In this document: positions 8,701 to 16,641 of the stretch, one piece after another | How the letters are laid out: each line of letters starts with the position of its first letter | Numbering within the stretch: the first letter of the stretch is position 1 | NCBI RefSeq assembly: GCF_019049325.1 | Contig: NZ_JAGMUO010000065.1 | Location: 310,001-374,000 of the forward strand | DNA length: 64,000 nt | Direction: 5' to 3' | Source of the DNA: Streptomyces sp. AC512_CC834 | GTDB lineage: Bacteria; Actinomycetota; Actinomycetes; Streptomycetales; Streptomycetaceae | Program-made: the position numbers and the translations under genes | The notes under the pieces: model-generated | Database searches by the model: none | The model's input: only the letters and a program-made list of their open reading frames with translations | What the model was told of the DNA's origin: nothing

Positions 8701-9549
8701 CTACATCCCGTCCCCCTGCACCACCCCGCGCGTCGAGAGCGTGACGGGGTCCTGGGTGGTGAAGTCCCCCGGCGGGATGCCCGGATGGTGGCCCTCGCCC
8801 GGAGGCGGCGCCTGGTCGCGCGGGCCCAGGGTGAGCCGGGAGACGATGCGGTAGCGGTCGCCGCGGTAGAGGGAGTGCACGTACTCGACGGGCCGGCCCC
8901 GGGTGTCGGTGGTCAGGCGCTCGAAGAGCAGCGCCGGGGACAGTTCCGGCACGTCGAGCAGGTCGGCCTCCGCGCGGGTGACCACGGTGGGCTCGATCGA
9001 CTGCGCGGCCTCGCTGACCCGGACGTCGTGCCGCTCGCCCAGGTGCTCGTACAGGTCGCCCTGCTCCAGTTCCTCACTGGTCAGGTCCGAGACGAGGTCG
9101 GTCGGCACGTGCAGGTACTCGATGGCCATGGGCGAGCCGTCGACGAGCCGCAGGCGTGCCACGTAGTGGATCGGCGCCGCAGGCGACATGCGCAGTTTGC
9201 GGCCGACCCGGGCACCCGCGGGCAGGGTGCGGACCTCCAGGAGCCTGCTGGTCCAGGCGCCCGCGGCCTGCGGAAGGCTGAAGGCGCGCCGGTCGGAGAC
9301 CAGTTCCTGGGTGATCTTCTCGGCGGCGACGAACATGCCCCGGCCGTGCTCGCGCACCAGCAGTCCGGCGACCACCAGTTCGTCGACCGCGGCACGCAGC
9401 GTGGGCCGGGACACTCCCAGTTCGGCGCACAGGGTGCGCTCCGAGGGGATCGCGTCCCCGGGGCGCCGTTCCTCGATGAGTTCCAGGACGGCGTCGCGGA
9501 CGCGCTCCCGCTTGAGCACCGCACCGGAGGCGGCGGCGTCGATCTCCAT
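8701..9549 (-). CDS. GntR/HutC family regulator, DasR-like
   Basis: A 282-residue regulator with an N-terminal winged helix (about 13-75, with PSERTLCAELGVSRPTLRAA) and a UTRA effector domain (about 95-250, ending VEYVHSLYRGDRYRIVSRL). Family members such as DasR sense phosphorylated amino sugars. The sequence differs from what I recall of DasR itself (for example a longer N-terminus), so it is more likely a paralogue dedicated to the divergent ABC operon. The intergenic region has repeated ACTGGTC half-sites. GGGAG precedes the ATG. It is 226 bases from the binding-protein gene. Confidence 0.9.
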   Translation of the reverse strand: MEIDAAASGAVLKRERVRDAVLELIEERRPGDAIPSERTLCAELGVSRPTLRAAVDELVVAGLLVREHGRGMFVAAEKITQELVSDRRAFSLPQAAGAWTSRLLEVRTLPAGARVGRKLRMSPAAPIHYVARLRLVDGSPMAIEYLHVPTDLVSDLTSEELEQGDLYEHLGERHDVRVSEAAQSIEPTVVTRAEADLLDVPELSPALLFERLTTDTRGRPVEYVHSLYRGDRYRIVSRLTLGPRDQAPPPGEGHHPGIPPGDFTTQDPVTLSTRGVVQGDGM

Positions 9550-9563
9550 GCAGTACTCCCGTA

Positions 9564-9730
9564 ACTGGTCTGCTGGTCAGTCGAGCTTACCTGTCCACCT
9601 CGGCCGTGAACCAGCCACATCGATGATCACGCGACCGAAAACCCGTATATACGGGAGGGGTTGACGCCCCCATTGGTCCATGCCACCTTCGACCAACGCC
9701 AACTGGTAAGCCTGACGCCCCTTACTGGTC
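9564..9730. promoter_or_regulatory. cluster of TGGTC half-sites, probable GntR operators
   Basis: The half-site (A/C)TGGTC occurs at 9564-9570, 9573-9578 and 9724-9730. ACTGGT is at 9702-9707, and a TTGGTC/GACCAA inverted pair is at 9673-9678 and 9691-9696. DasR-type regulators recognise ACTGGTC-like half-sites, so these are good candidates for the adjacent GntR protein. Confidence 0.6.
9642..9655. promoter_or_regulatory. 14-bp perfect palindrome CCCGTATATACGGG
   Basis: A perfect palindrome between the GntR and binding-protein genes, unlike the TGGTC half-sites around it. It may be a second operator or mark a promoter; no regulator can be assigned. Confidence 0.4.
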
Positions 9731-9774
9731 AAGTGTGGGCGCGTCGTCCCTTCCAGCTCTCCCCGAGGTGAACC

Positions 9775-11043
9775 GTGAAGTACCGCTCGCTCGCCCTGCT
9801 CTCCACCCTGGTGCTCAGCGCCGGACTCGCCGCCTGCTCGTCGTCCGGCGACACCTCGGACGGAGTCGGCGACGGCAGGACCGCCCTCGACGTGTGGCTC
9901 ATGCGTGACAGCGTCTCGGCGGGCTTCCAGAAGGAGTTCGAGACGGGCTTCGAGAAGGCCCACCCCGACATCGACCTGAAGATCCAGATCCAGGAGTGGG
10001 AGGGCATCGGCGAGAAGGTCACCGCGGCCCTGGCAAGCAACGACGCCCCCGACGTCATCGAGGTCGGCAACACCCAGGTCGCCCAGTACGCCCAGAGCGG
10101 CGGCCTCACCGACTTCACGGACCGGGTGGACGAGCTGGGCGGCGACGACTGGCTGAAGGGGCTCGCGGAGCCCGGCTCGTACGACGGCAGGCAGTACGGC
10201 ATCCCCTACTACGCCGCCAACCGGGTCGTGATCCACCGCACCGACCTGTTCGAGAAGGCCGGCGTGGACCCGGCCGGCATCAAGACCCGGGACCAGTGGA
10301 TCGACGCCACCCGCAGGCTCGACAAGGGCGGGACCCAGGGCATCTATCTGCCGGGGCAGAACTGGTACGTCCTGTCCGGCTTCGTCTGGGACGAGGGCGG
10401 CGACCTGGCCACGAAGTCCGGCGGCGAGTGGAAGGGCGGCCTCGACAGCCCCGAGGCGCTGCGGGCGATGGACTTCTACCAGCGCCTCCAGGCCCTCGGC
10501 AAGGGCCCCAAGGACTCCGACGAGGCCCGGCCGCCGCAGGCCGAGGTGATGGCGAAGGGGCGGGTCGCCCAGATCATCGCCGTCCCCGGCGGCGCCAAGG
10601 TCATCGAGGAGAAGAACCCCGAACTCAAGGGAAAGCTCGGGTTCTTCCCGGTCCCCGGCAAGACGGCCGACCGTCCGGGTGCCGTCTTCACCGGCGGCTC
10701 CGACCTGGTCGTCCCGGTCGTCGCCGCACACCAGGAGGAGGCCTTCACGTTCATCCGCGAACTGACCGGTGACGCCTGGCAGAAGAAGCTCGCGGTCGCC
10801 ATGAGCTACGTACCGAACAAGACCACCCTGGCGGGGGCCGTCTCCGCCGACCCGGGCACCGCGGCCATGGCGGCCGGCGCCGTGAACGGACACGCCACCC
10901 CCAACACGCCCCAGTGGGCGGCGGTCGAGGCGAAGAACCCGATCAAGGAGTACATGACGGCCGTACTCACCGGCGGGGACGCCGAGTCCGAGGCGGCGAA
11001 GGCGTCCCGGACCATCACCGACACGCTGGGCAGCGACTCCTGA
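9775..11043 (+). CDS. sugar ABC transporter substrate-binding lipoprotein
   Basis: A 422-residue extracellular solute-binding protein of the family-1 sugar type. The signal peptide MKYRSLALLSTLVLSAGLAAC ends in a lipobox Cys, so the protein is lipid-anchored outside the membrane. The body has hallmark segments LDVWLMRDSVSAGFQKEFE, EWEGIGEKVTAAL and PDVIEVGNTQVAQYAQSG. A GTG start follows GAGGTG at good spacing. The pattern resembles chitobiose/GlcNAc-binding proteins such as DasA. With the downstream GH20 enzyme, the likely ligands are amino-sugar oligosaccharides. No ATPase gene is present; Streptomyces usually share MsiK for such importers. Confidence 0.93.
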   Translation: MKYRSLALLSTLVLSAGLAACSSSGDTSDGVGDGRTALDVWLMRDSVSAGFQKEFETGFEKAHPDIDLKIQIQEWEGIGEKVTAALASNDAPDVIEVGNTQVAQYAQSGGLTDFTDRVDELGGDDWLKGLAEPGSYDGRQYGIPYYAANRVVIHRTDLFEKAGVDPAGIKTRDQWIDATRRLDKGGTQGIYLPGQNWYVLSGFVWDEGGDLATKSGGEWKGGLDSPEALRAMDFYQRLQALGKGPKDSDEARPPQAEVMAKGRVAQIIAVPGGAKVIEEKNPELKGKLGFFPVPGKTADRPGAVFTGGSDLVVPVVAAHQEEAFTFIRELTGDAWQKKLAVAMSYVPNKTTLAGAVSADPGTAAMAAGAVNGHATPNTPQWAAVEAKNPIKEYMTAVLTGGDAESEAAKASRTITDTLGSDS

Positions 11044-11082
11044 GCGCGGCCCGCCCCGACACCACGAGGACCAGGAGGCGCC

Positions 11083-12063
11083 GTGTCGACCGTCCGTGAG
11101 CGGAGCGTCCCGCGCAAGACCGTCCCCCGCCCGCCGGCGGCCACCGGGCGCACCGGCGGGCGCGGCGGGGCGGGCCGGGGCACGCTCTGGCCGTACCTGC
11201 TGATCGCGCCCGCCGTGCTGGGCATGCTCTATCTGCTGCTGTATCCGCTGGCGCGCGCCGTGCTCATCTCCTTCCAGGACTTCCGGCTGCGTCAACTGAT
11301 CCTGGGAGACGCCGACTTCGTCGGGCTGCGCAACTACCGGACGCTGCTGGGCGACCCGGAGTTCTGGGAGGTGGTGCGCCGCACCTTCGTGTTCATGGCC
11401 GTCGCCGTGGTCGCGATCATGGTGCTGTCCACCCTGGTGGCGCTGATGAGCGAGCGGCTGGGCAGGGTGGCCAGGACCGTGGTCCTCAGCTCGCTGGTGC
11501 TGGTCTGGGCGGTGCCGGTGGTCGCGGCCACCACCGTGTTCCAGTGGCTGTTCCACTCCGAGTTCGGCATCGTCAACGAGACCCTCACCGGCCTCGGTTT
11601 CGACTCGTACGAGAGCTATCCCTGGTTCGCGCACGGCGGTGCCGCCTTCGCCATCATCGTGGTCCTGGTCGTCTGGCAGTCCGTGCCGTTCGCCGCGATC
11701 ACGCTCTACTCGGCGCTGGTGACGGTGCCGGCCGAGCTGTACGAGTCGGCCCGGATGGACGGCGCGGGGGCTGTGCGCGTCTTCCGGTCCGTCACGTTCC
11801 CGCTGATCCGGCCGATCTTCATGCTCGTCCTGTCCCTCGAAGTGATCTGGACGTTCAAGGCGTTCGTGCAGATCTGGGTGATGACCCGCGGCGGTCCGGG
11901 CGAGGCCACCACGATCCTGCCGGTGTACGCCGTGCAGACGGCGCTGGCCGGCCAGCGCTACGACCTGGGCTCCGCCGCCTCGATGCTCACGGTCCTGATG
12001 ATGAGCGGCGTCCTCGTCCTCTACTTCCGCCAACTGTTCCGTCAGGAGGGTGAGCAGCCGTGA
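11083..12063 (+). CDS. sugar ABC transporter permease (MalF-like)
   Basis: A 326-residue inner-membrane permease with about six transmembrane segments after a basic N-terminal tail. The EAA loop contacting the ATPase is in ELYESARMDGAGAVRVFRSV, followed by TFPLIRPIF. The GTG start has AGGAGG five bases upstream. It is the second gene of the importer operon, 39 bases behind the binding-protein gene, and overlaps the next permease by four bases (GTGA). Confidence 0.95.
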   Translation: MSTVRERSVPRKTVPRPPAATGRTGGRGGAGRGTLWPYLLIAPAVLGMLYLLLYPLARAVLISFQDFRLRQLILGDADFVGLRNYRTLLGDPEFWEVVRRTFVFMAVAVVAIMVLSTLVALMSERLGRVARTVVLSSLVLVWAVPVVAATTVFQWLFHSEFGIVNETLTGLGFDSYESYPWFAHGGAAFAIIVVLVVWQSVPFAAITLYSALVTVPAELYESARMDGAGAVRVFRSVTFPLIRPIFMLVLSLEVIWTFKAFVQIWVMTRGGPGEATTILPVYAVQTALAGQRYDLGSAASMLTVLMMSGVLVLYFRQLFRQEGEQP

Positions 12064-12935
12064 CCACCTCGCACCACCCGCCGCACCCCTTGCCGCACCC
12101 CTTGCCGCGCCGCGCGCTGCGCCGCCTCCCGCTCAACGCCGCCGCCGCGCTCACCGTGGTGATCTGCCTGTTCCCCGTGTACTGGATGGTCACGACCGCC
12201 TTCAAGCCGTCCACGGACATCCAGTCCTACGATCCCCGGCTGGTGCCCCGTTCCTGGACGTTCGAGCACTTCCGGACGGCGGTCGGCGCCGACGGCTTCG
12301 CGCTGTTCTGGCGCAACAGCATCCTGGTCACGCTCAGCGCGGTCCTGCTCGCTCTGGTGGTCGCCCTGGGTGCCGCCTACGCCGTGGCCCGCATGCGGTG
12401 GCGCGGGCGCCGGCAGTTCATGCTGGCGGTGTTCATCGCGCAGATGGCGCCCTGGGAGTCGCTGATCATCCCGATCTACATCATCTCCCGCGACACCGGG
12501 ATGCTCGACCGGCTGCCGACGCTCACCCTGATCTACTTCATGATCACGCTGCCGTTCACGGTGGTCGTGCTGCGCGGCTTCATCGCCGGGATTCCTCCCG
12601 AACTGGAGGAGGCGGCGCAGGTCGACGGCTGCACCCGGGCCGGTGCCTTCCGCAAGGTGGCGTTCCCGCTCCTTGCCCCCGGTCTCATGGCGACCTCGCT
12701 GTTCGGGTTCATCACCGCCTGGAACGAGTTCACCTACGCCAACTTCCTCATCATCAAGCAGCAGGACAGCCGCACGCTGCCGGTGTGGCTCTCCTCGTTC
12801 CAGTCGACCTTCGGCACCGACTGGGGCGCGACCATGGCGGCCTCCACGCTCTTCGCCCTCCCCGCGCTGATCATCTTCCTCGCCCTGCAGCGCCATGTGA
12901 CGGCCGGACTGGCCTCGGGAGGCGTCAAGGGCTGA
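12060..12935 (+). CDS. sugar ABC transporter permease (MalG-like)
   Basis: A 291-residue permease with six predicted transmembrane segments. The EAA motif is ELEEAAQVDGCTRAGAFRKV and the C-terminal family ending is GLASGGVKG. It starts at GTG inside the stop of the upstream permease gene, which implies translational coupling. It forms the heterodimeric channel with the preceding protein. Confidence 0.95.
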   Translation: MTTSHHPPHPLPHPLPRRALRRLPLNAAAALTVVICLFPVYWMVTTAFKPSTDIQSYDPRLVPRSWTFEHFRTAVGADGFALFWRNSILVTLSAVLLALVVALGAAYAVARMRWRGRRQFMLAVFIAQMAPWESLIIPIYIISRDTGMLDRLPTLTLIYFMITLPFTVVVLRGFIAGIPPELEEAAQVDGCTRAGAFRKVAFPLLAPGLMATSLFGFITAWNEFTYANFLIIKQQDSRTLPVWLSSFQSTFGTDWGATMAASTLFALPALIIFLALQRHVTAGLASGGVKG

Positions 12936-13000
12936 CCGCACCCGCCGTCCCTCGTCCTTCTCCCCCACCGTCGTGCACCGCCGACCACCGGAGCCGTCCC

Positions 13001-14593
13001 GTGGACCTGCCACGCCCCGAACTGGCCCTCGTCCCCCGCCCCCGCCGCCTCTCCACCCGTTCCGGGCGTTTCCGCCTCGACGGCACGACCCGGCTGCGGG
13101 TCACCCCGGGGGCCGGTCCGGCCGCGGCCCTGCTGCGCACCCTCCTCGCCCCGGCCACCGGACTGCGCCTGGACTCCGCCGCCGACGGTGCCTTCGTGCT
13201 CGCCCTCGACCCCGCCCTGACCGGCCTCGGCGACGAGGGCTACGGCCTGACCGTGAGCGCCCGGGGTGTCCTGCTGCGCGCCGCCCGGCCGGCCGGACTC
13301 CTGCGCGGCGTGCAGACGGTGCGGCAACTCCTGCCCTACGACGCCCTGTCGCAGCGGCCGGTGCGCGGGGTGCCGTGGGACCTGCCGGCCGTGGAGATCA
13401 CCGACGTCCCCCGGCACGCCTGGCGCGGTTCCATGCTCGACGTGGCCCGGCACTTCCAGCCGGTGTCCTACCTGCGGCGCTACGTCGACCTGCTGGCGCT
13501 GCACAAGCTGAACGTCTTCCACCTCCATCTCACCGACGACCAGGGCTGGCGGATGCCCGTGGCCGCACACCCGCGGCTCACCGAGGTCGGTGGCCGGCGC
13601 GCGGAGTCGATGGTGGGTCCCGCCGGCAGCGACCGGTTCGACGGCGTGCCGCACGCGGGCTCCTACACCCGGGCGGAACTGCGGGACCTGGTCGCCTACG
13701 CGGCGAAGCGCGGGGTGAGTGTGCTGCCGGAGACCGGTGTTCCCGGGCATGTCCGCGCCGCCCTGGCCGCCCACCCCGAACTGGGCACCGTTCCCACCCG
13801 CCGCCTGGACGTGTGGACGCACTGGGGCGTGTGCGAGAACGTCCTTGGCACCGGCGAGCACGTCCTGGACTTCTTCCGCACCGTCCTGGACGAGGTGATG
13901 GACGTCTTCCCCTCGCCGTACGTCCACCTCGGCGGCGACGAGGTCCCCACCACGGAGTGGGAGCTGAGCCCGGCGGCGCGCGACCGCGCCGCCCGTGAGG
14001 GGCTGACGGGGCCCCGCGCGCTGCACCCCTGGTTCATCGCCCGCCTGGCCGAGCATCTCGTGCGCGCGGGCCGCCGGCCGGTCGTATGGGCCGAGAGCGG
14101 TGTCACCCTCCCCCTGGACTGCACGGTGATGAGCTGGCGCGAACCGGCGCACGCCCGGGCGGCGGCACTGCGCGGGCACCATGTCGTCCACGCCGACCAC
14201 CGCGCGACCTACTTCGACTACGCGCGCGGCCACGGCCCCGAGGAGCCACCCGCCCAGCCCGGCGGGATCGTCGACCTGCGCGCGGTGTACGACGTGGATC
14301 TCGCGTCGCCGGTGCCGGACCCGGAGGTCGCGTCCCGGGTGCTCGGCGCCCAGGGCCAGTTGTGGACGGAGTTCGTGCCGACCCCCGGGCACATCGAGTA
14401 CCTCACCTATCCCAGGCTGTGCGCGCTCGCCGACCGGGTCTGGGACGGCACGTCGGGCTGGCCGGACTTCACCGCCCGCCTGGCGGGGCACCGGGCCCGC
14501 CTCGACGCCCTGAACGTCCCGCACGCCCACGCACCACGACCCCCCACCGACGCCTCCGCGCTGACGGAGGCCTGCCGAAAGGATCCCGGATGA
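13001..14593 (+). CDS. GH20 beta-N-acetylhexosaminidase
   Basis: A 530-residue enzyme that removes terminal GlcNAc or GalNAc. It has an N-terminal GH20b domain (about 1-135) and a catalytic TIM barrel. The catalytic Asp-Glu pair is in VHLGGDEVPTTEW, and other conserved blocks are LDVARHFQPVSYLRRYVDLL and LNVFHLHLTDDQGWRMPV. The open frame runs much further upstream inside the permease genes, but the GTG at 13001 has GGAG seven bases before it and begins the natural protein (MDLPRPELALVPRPRRL). No signal peptide is seen, so it acts on imported oligosaccharides, as DasD does for the das importer. It overlaps the next gene by ATGA. Confidence 0.92.
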   Translation: MDLPRPELALVPRPRRLSTRSGRFRLDGTTRLRVTPGAGPAAALLRTLLAPATGLRLDSAADGAFVLALDPALTGLGDEGYGLTVSARGVLLRAARPAGLLRGVQTVRQLLPYDALSQRPVRGVPWDLPAVEITDVPRHAWRGSMLDVARHFQPVSYLRRYVDLLALHKLNVFHLHLTDDQGWRMPVAAHPRLTEVGGRRAESMVGPAGSDRFDGVPHAGSYTRAELRDLVAYAAKRGVSVLPETGVPGHVRAALAAHPELGTVPTRRLDVWTHWGVCENVLGTGEHVLDFFRTVLDEVMDVFPSPYVHLGGDEVPTTEWELSPAARDRAAREGLTGPRALHPWFIARLAEHLVRAGRRPVVWAESGVTLPLDCTVMSWREPAHARAAALRGHHVVHADHRATYFDYARGHGPEEPPAQPGGIVDLRAVYDVDLASPVPDPEVASRVLGAQGQLWTEFVPTPGHIEYLTYPRLCALADRVWDGTSGWPDFTARLAGHRARLDALNVPHAHAPRPPTDASALTEACRKDPG

Positions 14594-16020
14594 GAAACCG
14601 AACCACCGCCGGCCGCGCCCGCCTGGCGCTCGCCCTGGCGGTTCTGCTGGGCGGGGGCGCCCTGACCGCGCTCCCCGCCCAGGCCGCCCCCGCGGCCGAC
14701 GGACTCACCGTCCAGTACCGCACCAGCGCGAGCGGAGCCACCGCGGGCCAGACGGAGCCCTGGCTCAAGGTCCGCAACACCGGCTCGTCCACGGTGCGGC
14801 TGAGCCAGGTGAAGATCCGCTACTACTTCAAGGCGGACTCACCGACCGCCTCCTACCGCTTCGCCTGCTCCTGGGCGGTGCGCGGCTGTGCCGGCATCAC
14901 CGGCACGTTCGGCACCCTGGGCAACCCCACCTCGACGGCCGACCGCTACCTGGAGATCGGCTTCACGTCGGCGGCCGGCACCCTGGCGCCGGGCGCGGAC
15001 ACCGGTGACATGCAGTTGCGCTTCTACCGGGCCAACTGGCAGACGCTGCGGCAGAGCGACGACTACTCCTTCAACGGCGTGCAGACGTCGTACGCGAACT
15101 GGGACAAGGTCACCGCCCAGCTCGCCGGCGCCACCGTCTGGGGAGCGGCTCCCGAGGGCAACGACCCCACGGACCCGACCGATCCGACCGACCCGACGGA
15201 CCCGCCCGGCGGGGGGCAGACCCTGTTCGACGACTTCGACTACACCTCGTACACCGACCCCGCGATCTCCGCGCACGGCTGGAGTGTGCGCTCCAACTCC
15301 GGTGGGCCCGGTGTCCCCGGCGCCACCTGGGACCCGTCGAAGGTCACCTTCGTCTCCGCCGGCGGCAACTCGGTGATGAACCTGGAGACCTCCACGGCCG
15401 GCACCGGCGCGTCCACCACGCAGACCGAGGTCCTGACCAAGTCCATGAAGTTCAAGGACGGCACCTACGCGGCTCGCGTCAAGTTCGCCGACGCCCCCGA
15501 GTCGGGACCCGACGGGGACCACCTGGTGCAGACCTTTTTCACCATCAACGACCTCAAGGCCCCGATGGCCGACGACTACGCCGAGTACGACTTCGAGTAC
15601 CTGCCGAACGGAGGCTGGGGCGAGCCGTCGAACATCCTGTACACGACCTCATGGGAGACCTACGACCCCGATCCCTGGCAGGCCGTCAACCAGCACTCGG
15701 AGGCACGCAGCAGCTACGCGGGCTGGCACGACCTGGTGGTCACCATCGACGGCAGCGCCATCACGTACTACGTCGACGGGCAGCGGTTCGGCACTCATGA
15801 CGCGCGGTACCTGCCCGAGCGGCCGATGTCGATCAACTTCAACCAGTGGCTGATCGACCTGAACGGCCAGACGTCGACGACCCCGCGCGCCTACGACCAG
15901 CAGGTCGACTACGTCCTGCACGTCAAGGACCAGGTGCTCACCCCGGCCGAGGTCGCCGCGAAGGTCGCCGGGTACCGCGACGCCGGTACCGGGTTCGTGG
16001 ACGAGGTGCCCGCTCCCTGA
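14590..16020 (+). CDS. secreted CBM3-GH16 glycoside hydrolase
   Basis: A 476-residue exported protein. The signal peptide (1-33) ends near LPAQAAPA. A family-3 carbohydrate-binding module follows (about 37-185, LTVQYRTSASGATAGQTEPW to FNGVQTSYANWDKV), then a (PTD)n linker, then a concanavalin-fold catalytic domain resembling GH16 (about 210-476). The motif DDYAEYDFEYL holds the ExDxE catalytic triad of GH16, so it should be active. The target is probably a beta-1,3- or beta-1,3-1,4-glucan at an insoluble polysaccharide surface. It starts within the GH20 stop codon, unusual for a secreted enzyme behind a cytoplasmic one. Confidence 0.87.
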   Translation: MRNRTTAGRARLALALAVLLGGGALTALPAQAAPAADGLTVQYRTSASGATAGQTEPWLKVRNTGSSTVRLSQVKIRYYFKADSPTASYRFACSWAVRGCAGITGTFGTLGNPTSTADRYLEIGFTSAAGTLAPGADTGDMQLRFYRANWQTLRQSDDYSFNGVQTSYANWDKVTAQLAGATVWGAAPEGNDPTDPTDPTDPTDPPGGGQTLFDDFDYTSYTDPAISAHGWSVRSNSGGPGVPGATWDPSKVTFVSAGGNSVMNLETSTAGTGASTTQTEVLTKSMKFKDGTYAARVKFADAPESGPDGDHLVQTFFTINDLKAPMADDYAEYDFEYLPNGGWGEPSNILYTTSWETYDPDPWQAVNQHSEARSSYAGWHDLVVTIDGSAITYYVDGQRFGTHDARYLPERPMSINFNQWLIDLNGQTSTTPRAYDQQVDYVLHVKDQVLTPAEVAAKVAGYRDAGTGFVDEVPAP

Positions 16021-16036
16021 CCTCTGCCCTCATCCC

Positions 16037-16088
16037 GGCGGGGACGGTCAGAACAGCCGCTCCTGAGCGGGTGAGGGCCGTCCCCGCC
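16037..16088. terminator. nested stem-loop terminator candidate after the GH16 gene
   Basis: The outer arms 16037-16047 and 16078-16088 (11 bp, perfect) enclose an inner hairpin, CCGCTC/GAGCGG at 16057-16070. It lies just after the GH16 stop and overlaps the end of the small minus-strand frame. Confidence 0.5.
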
Positions 16089-16269
16089 CCCTGCGGCGCG
16101 AGGCGCCCGGGGCGGGGGCCGCCTCCCCGAACAGGGGCGCGGTGCCGTACTCGTCGGGCTCGGCGGGGACGGTGGCGGGCCCGGTGCACACGTTGAGGAC
16201 CAGCGGAGCGTCACGGTCGAAGTCGCCGGGTGTCATCGCCACCCACTCACGGTCCTGCCGCTCTCCCAC
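16048..16269 (-). CDS. small hypothetical protein, 73 aa
   Basis: A possible gene with a GTG start at 16269 preceded by GAAAGG about nine bases upstream. The first 48 residues (MTPGDFDRDAPLVLNVCTG is the clearest part) look like protein rather than a GC-rich shadow, while the C-terminal tail is low-complexity Arg/Pro. An internal ATG at 16236 is an alternative start. I do not recognise a family. It may be real but small; confidence is limited. Confidence 0.45.
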   Translation of the reverse strand: MGERQDREWVAMTPGDFDRDAPLVLNVCTGPATVPAEPDEYGTAPLFGEAAPAPGASRRRGRGRPSPAQERLF

Positions 16270-16396
16270 GCACCGACACCTTTCTCGCGCCGCCCGCCGC
16301 GACCACGCGACGCTACCAGCCCCCGCGGCAGCCCGGTGATCACGGCTCCCGCCCGGCTCGCTCCCCTCGTTCCCGGGCAGGCCACGAGCGACGCTT

Positions 16397-16436
16397 CATG
16401 ATTGTTTCTGCGCCAAACAAGCCGTCTTCAATCATG
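16397..16436. promoter_or_regulatory. operator-like nested inverted repeats
   Basis: CATGATTG (16397-16404) pairs with CAATCATG (16429-16436). Inside lies TTGTTT (16402-16407) pairing with AAACAA (16415-16420). The site lies about 30 bases upstream of the TTGACA box and resembles LacI/ROK-type sugar operators. The regulator is unknown and not encoded next to it. Confidence 0.5.
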
Positions 16437-16466
16437 TTCGTGCATCAACTGCCTCGTTTCGAACTC

Positions 16467-16496
16467 TTGACAGGGGCAGGATCCGGTCGATTTACT
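16467..16496 (+). promoter_or_regulatory. promoter candidate for the GH114 operon
   Basis: TTGACA at 16467-16472 and TTTACT at 16491-16496 are separated by 18 bases. The -35 is a perfect consensus; the -10 is a fair match. Confidence 0.45.
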
Positions 16497-16641
16497 CCCG
16501 ATCAACGCCGATGTCGTGTGATCGGCGGCAGAGGTACGCCCAGCCGGTAGCTGGCTTCGCGCCAGGAGCCCGGACTGAGTCGCCAGGACCGCCACGCGCG
16601 TCCGAGGCGGGGACGTGCCCACCACCCCCGGAGCTCGAACC

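Larger units (their letters stand above)
16270..16641. other. 372-bp intergenic region before the GH114 operon
   Basis: No convincing gene. It is relatively AT-rich in the middle and contains a double inverted repeat (16397-16436) and a promoter-like pair: TTGACA at 16467-16472 and TTTACT at 16491-16496, spacer 18. It is the likely control region of the GH114/ABC/GH4 operon. Confidence 0.6.

Noticed and set aside
9577..12033. Open minus-strand frame of 818 codons opposite the sugar-binding protein and permease
   Set aside because: The His/Arg/Gly/Asp-rich translation has no recognisable domain and lies on the opposite strand of clear transporter genes.
11997..12935. Long upstream extension of the GH20 gene to 12050
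   Set aside because: The extension lies within the permease genes and has shadow composition; the GTG at 13001 has a good ribosome-binding site and starts the GH20 domain.
8701..14593. Calling the first ABC operon the das locus itself
   Set aside because: The order regulator-binding protein-permeases-hexosaminidase is like das, but the GntR sequence differs from what I recall of DasR, so I treat it as a paralogous system.
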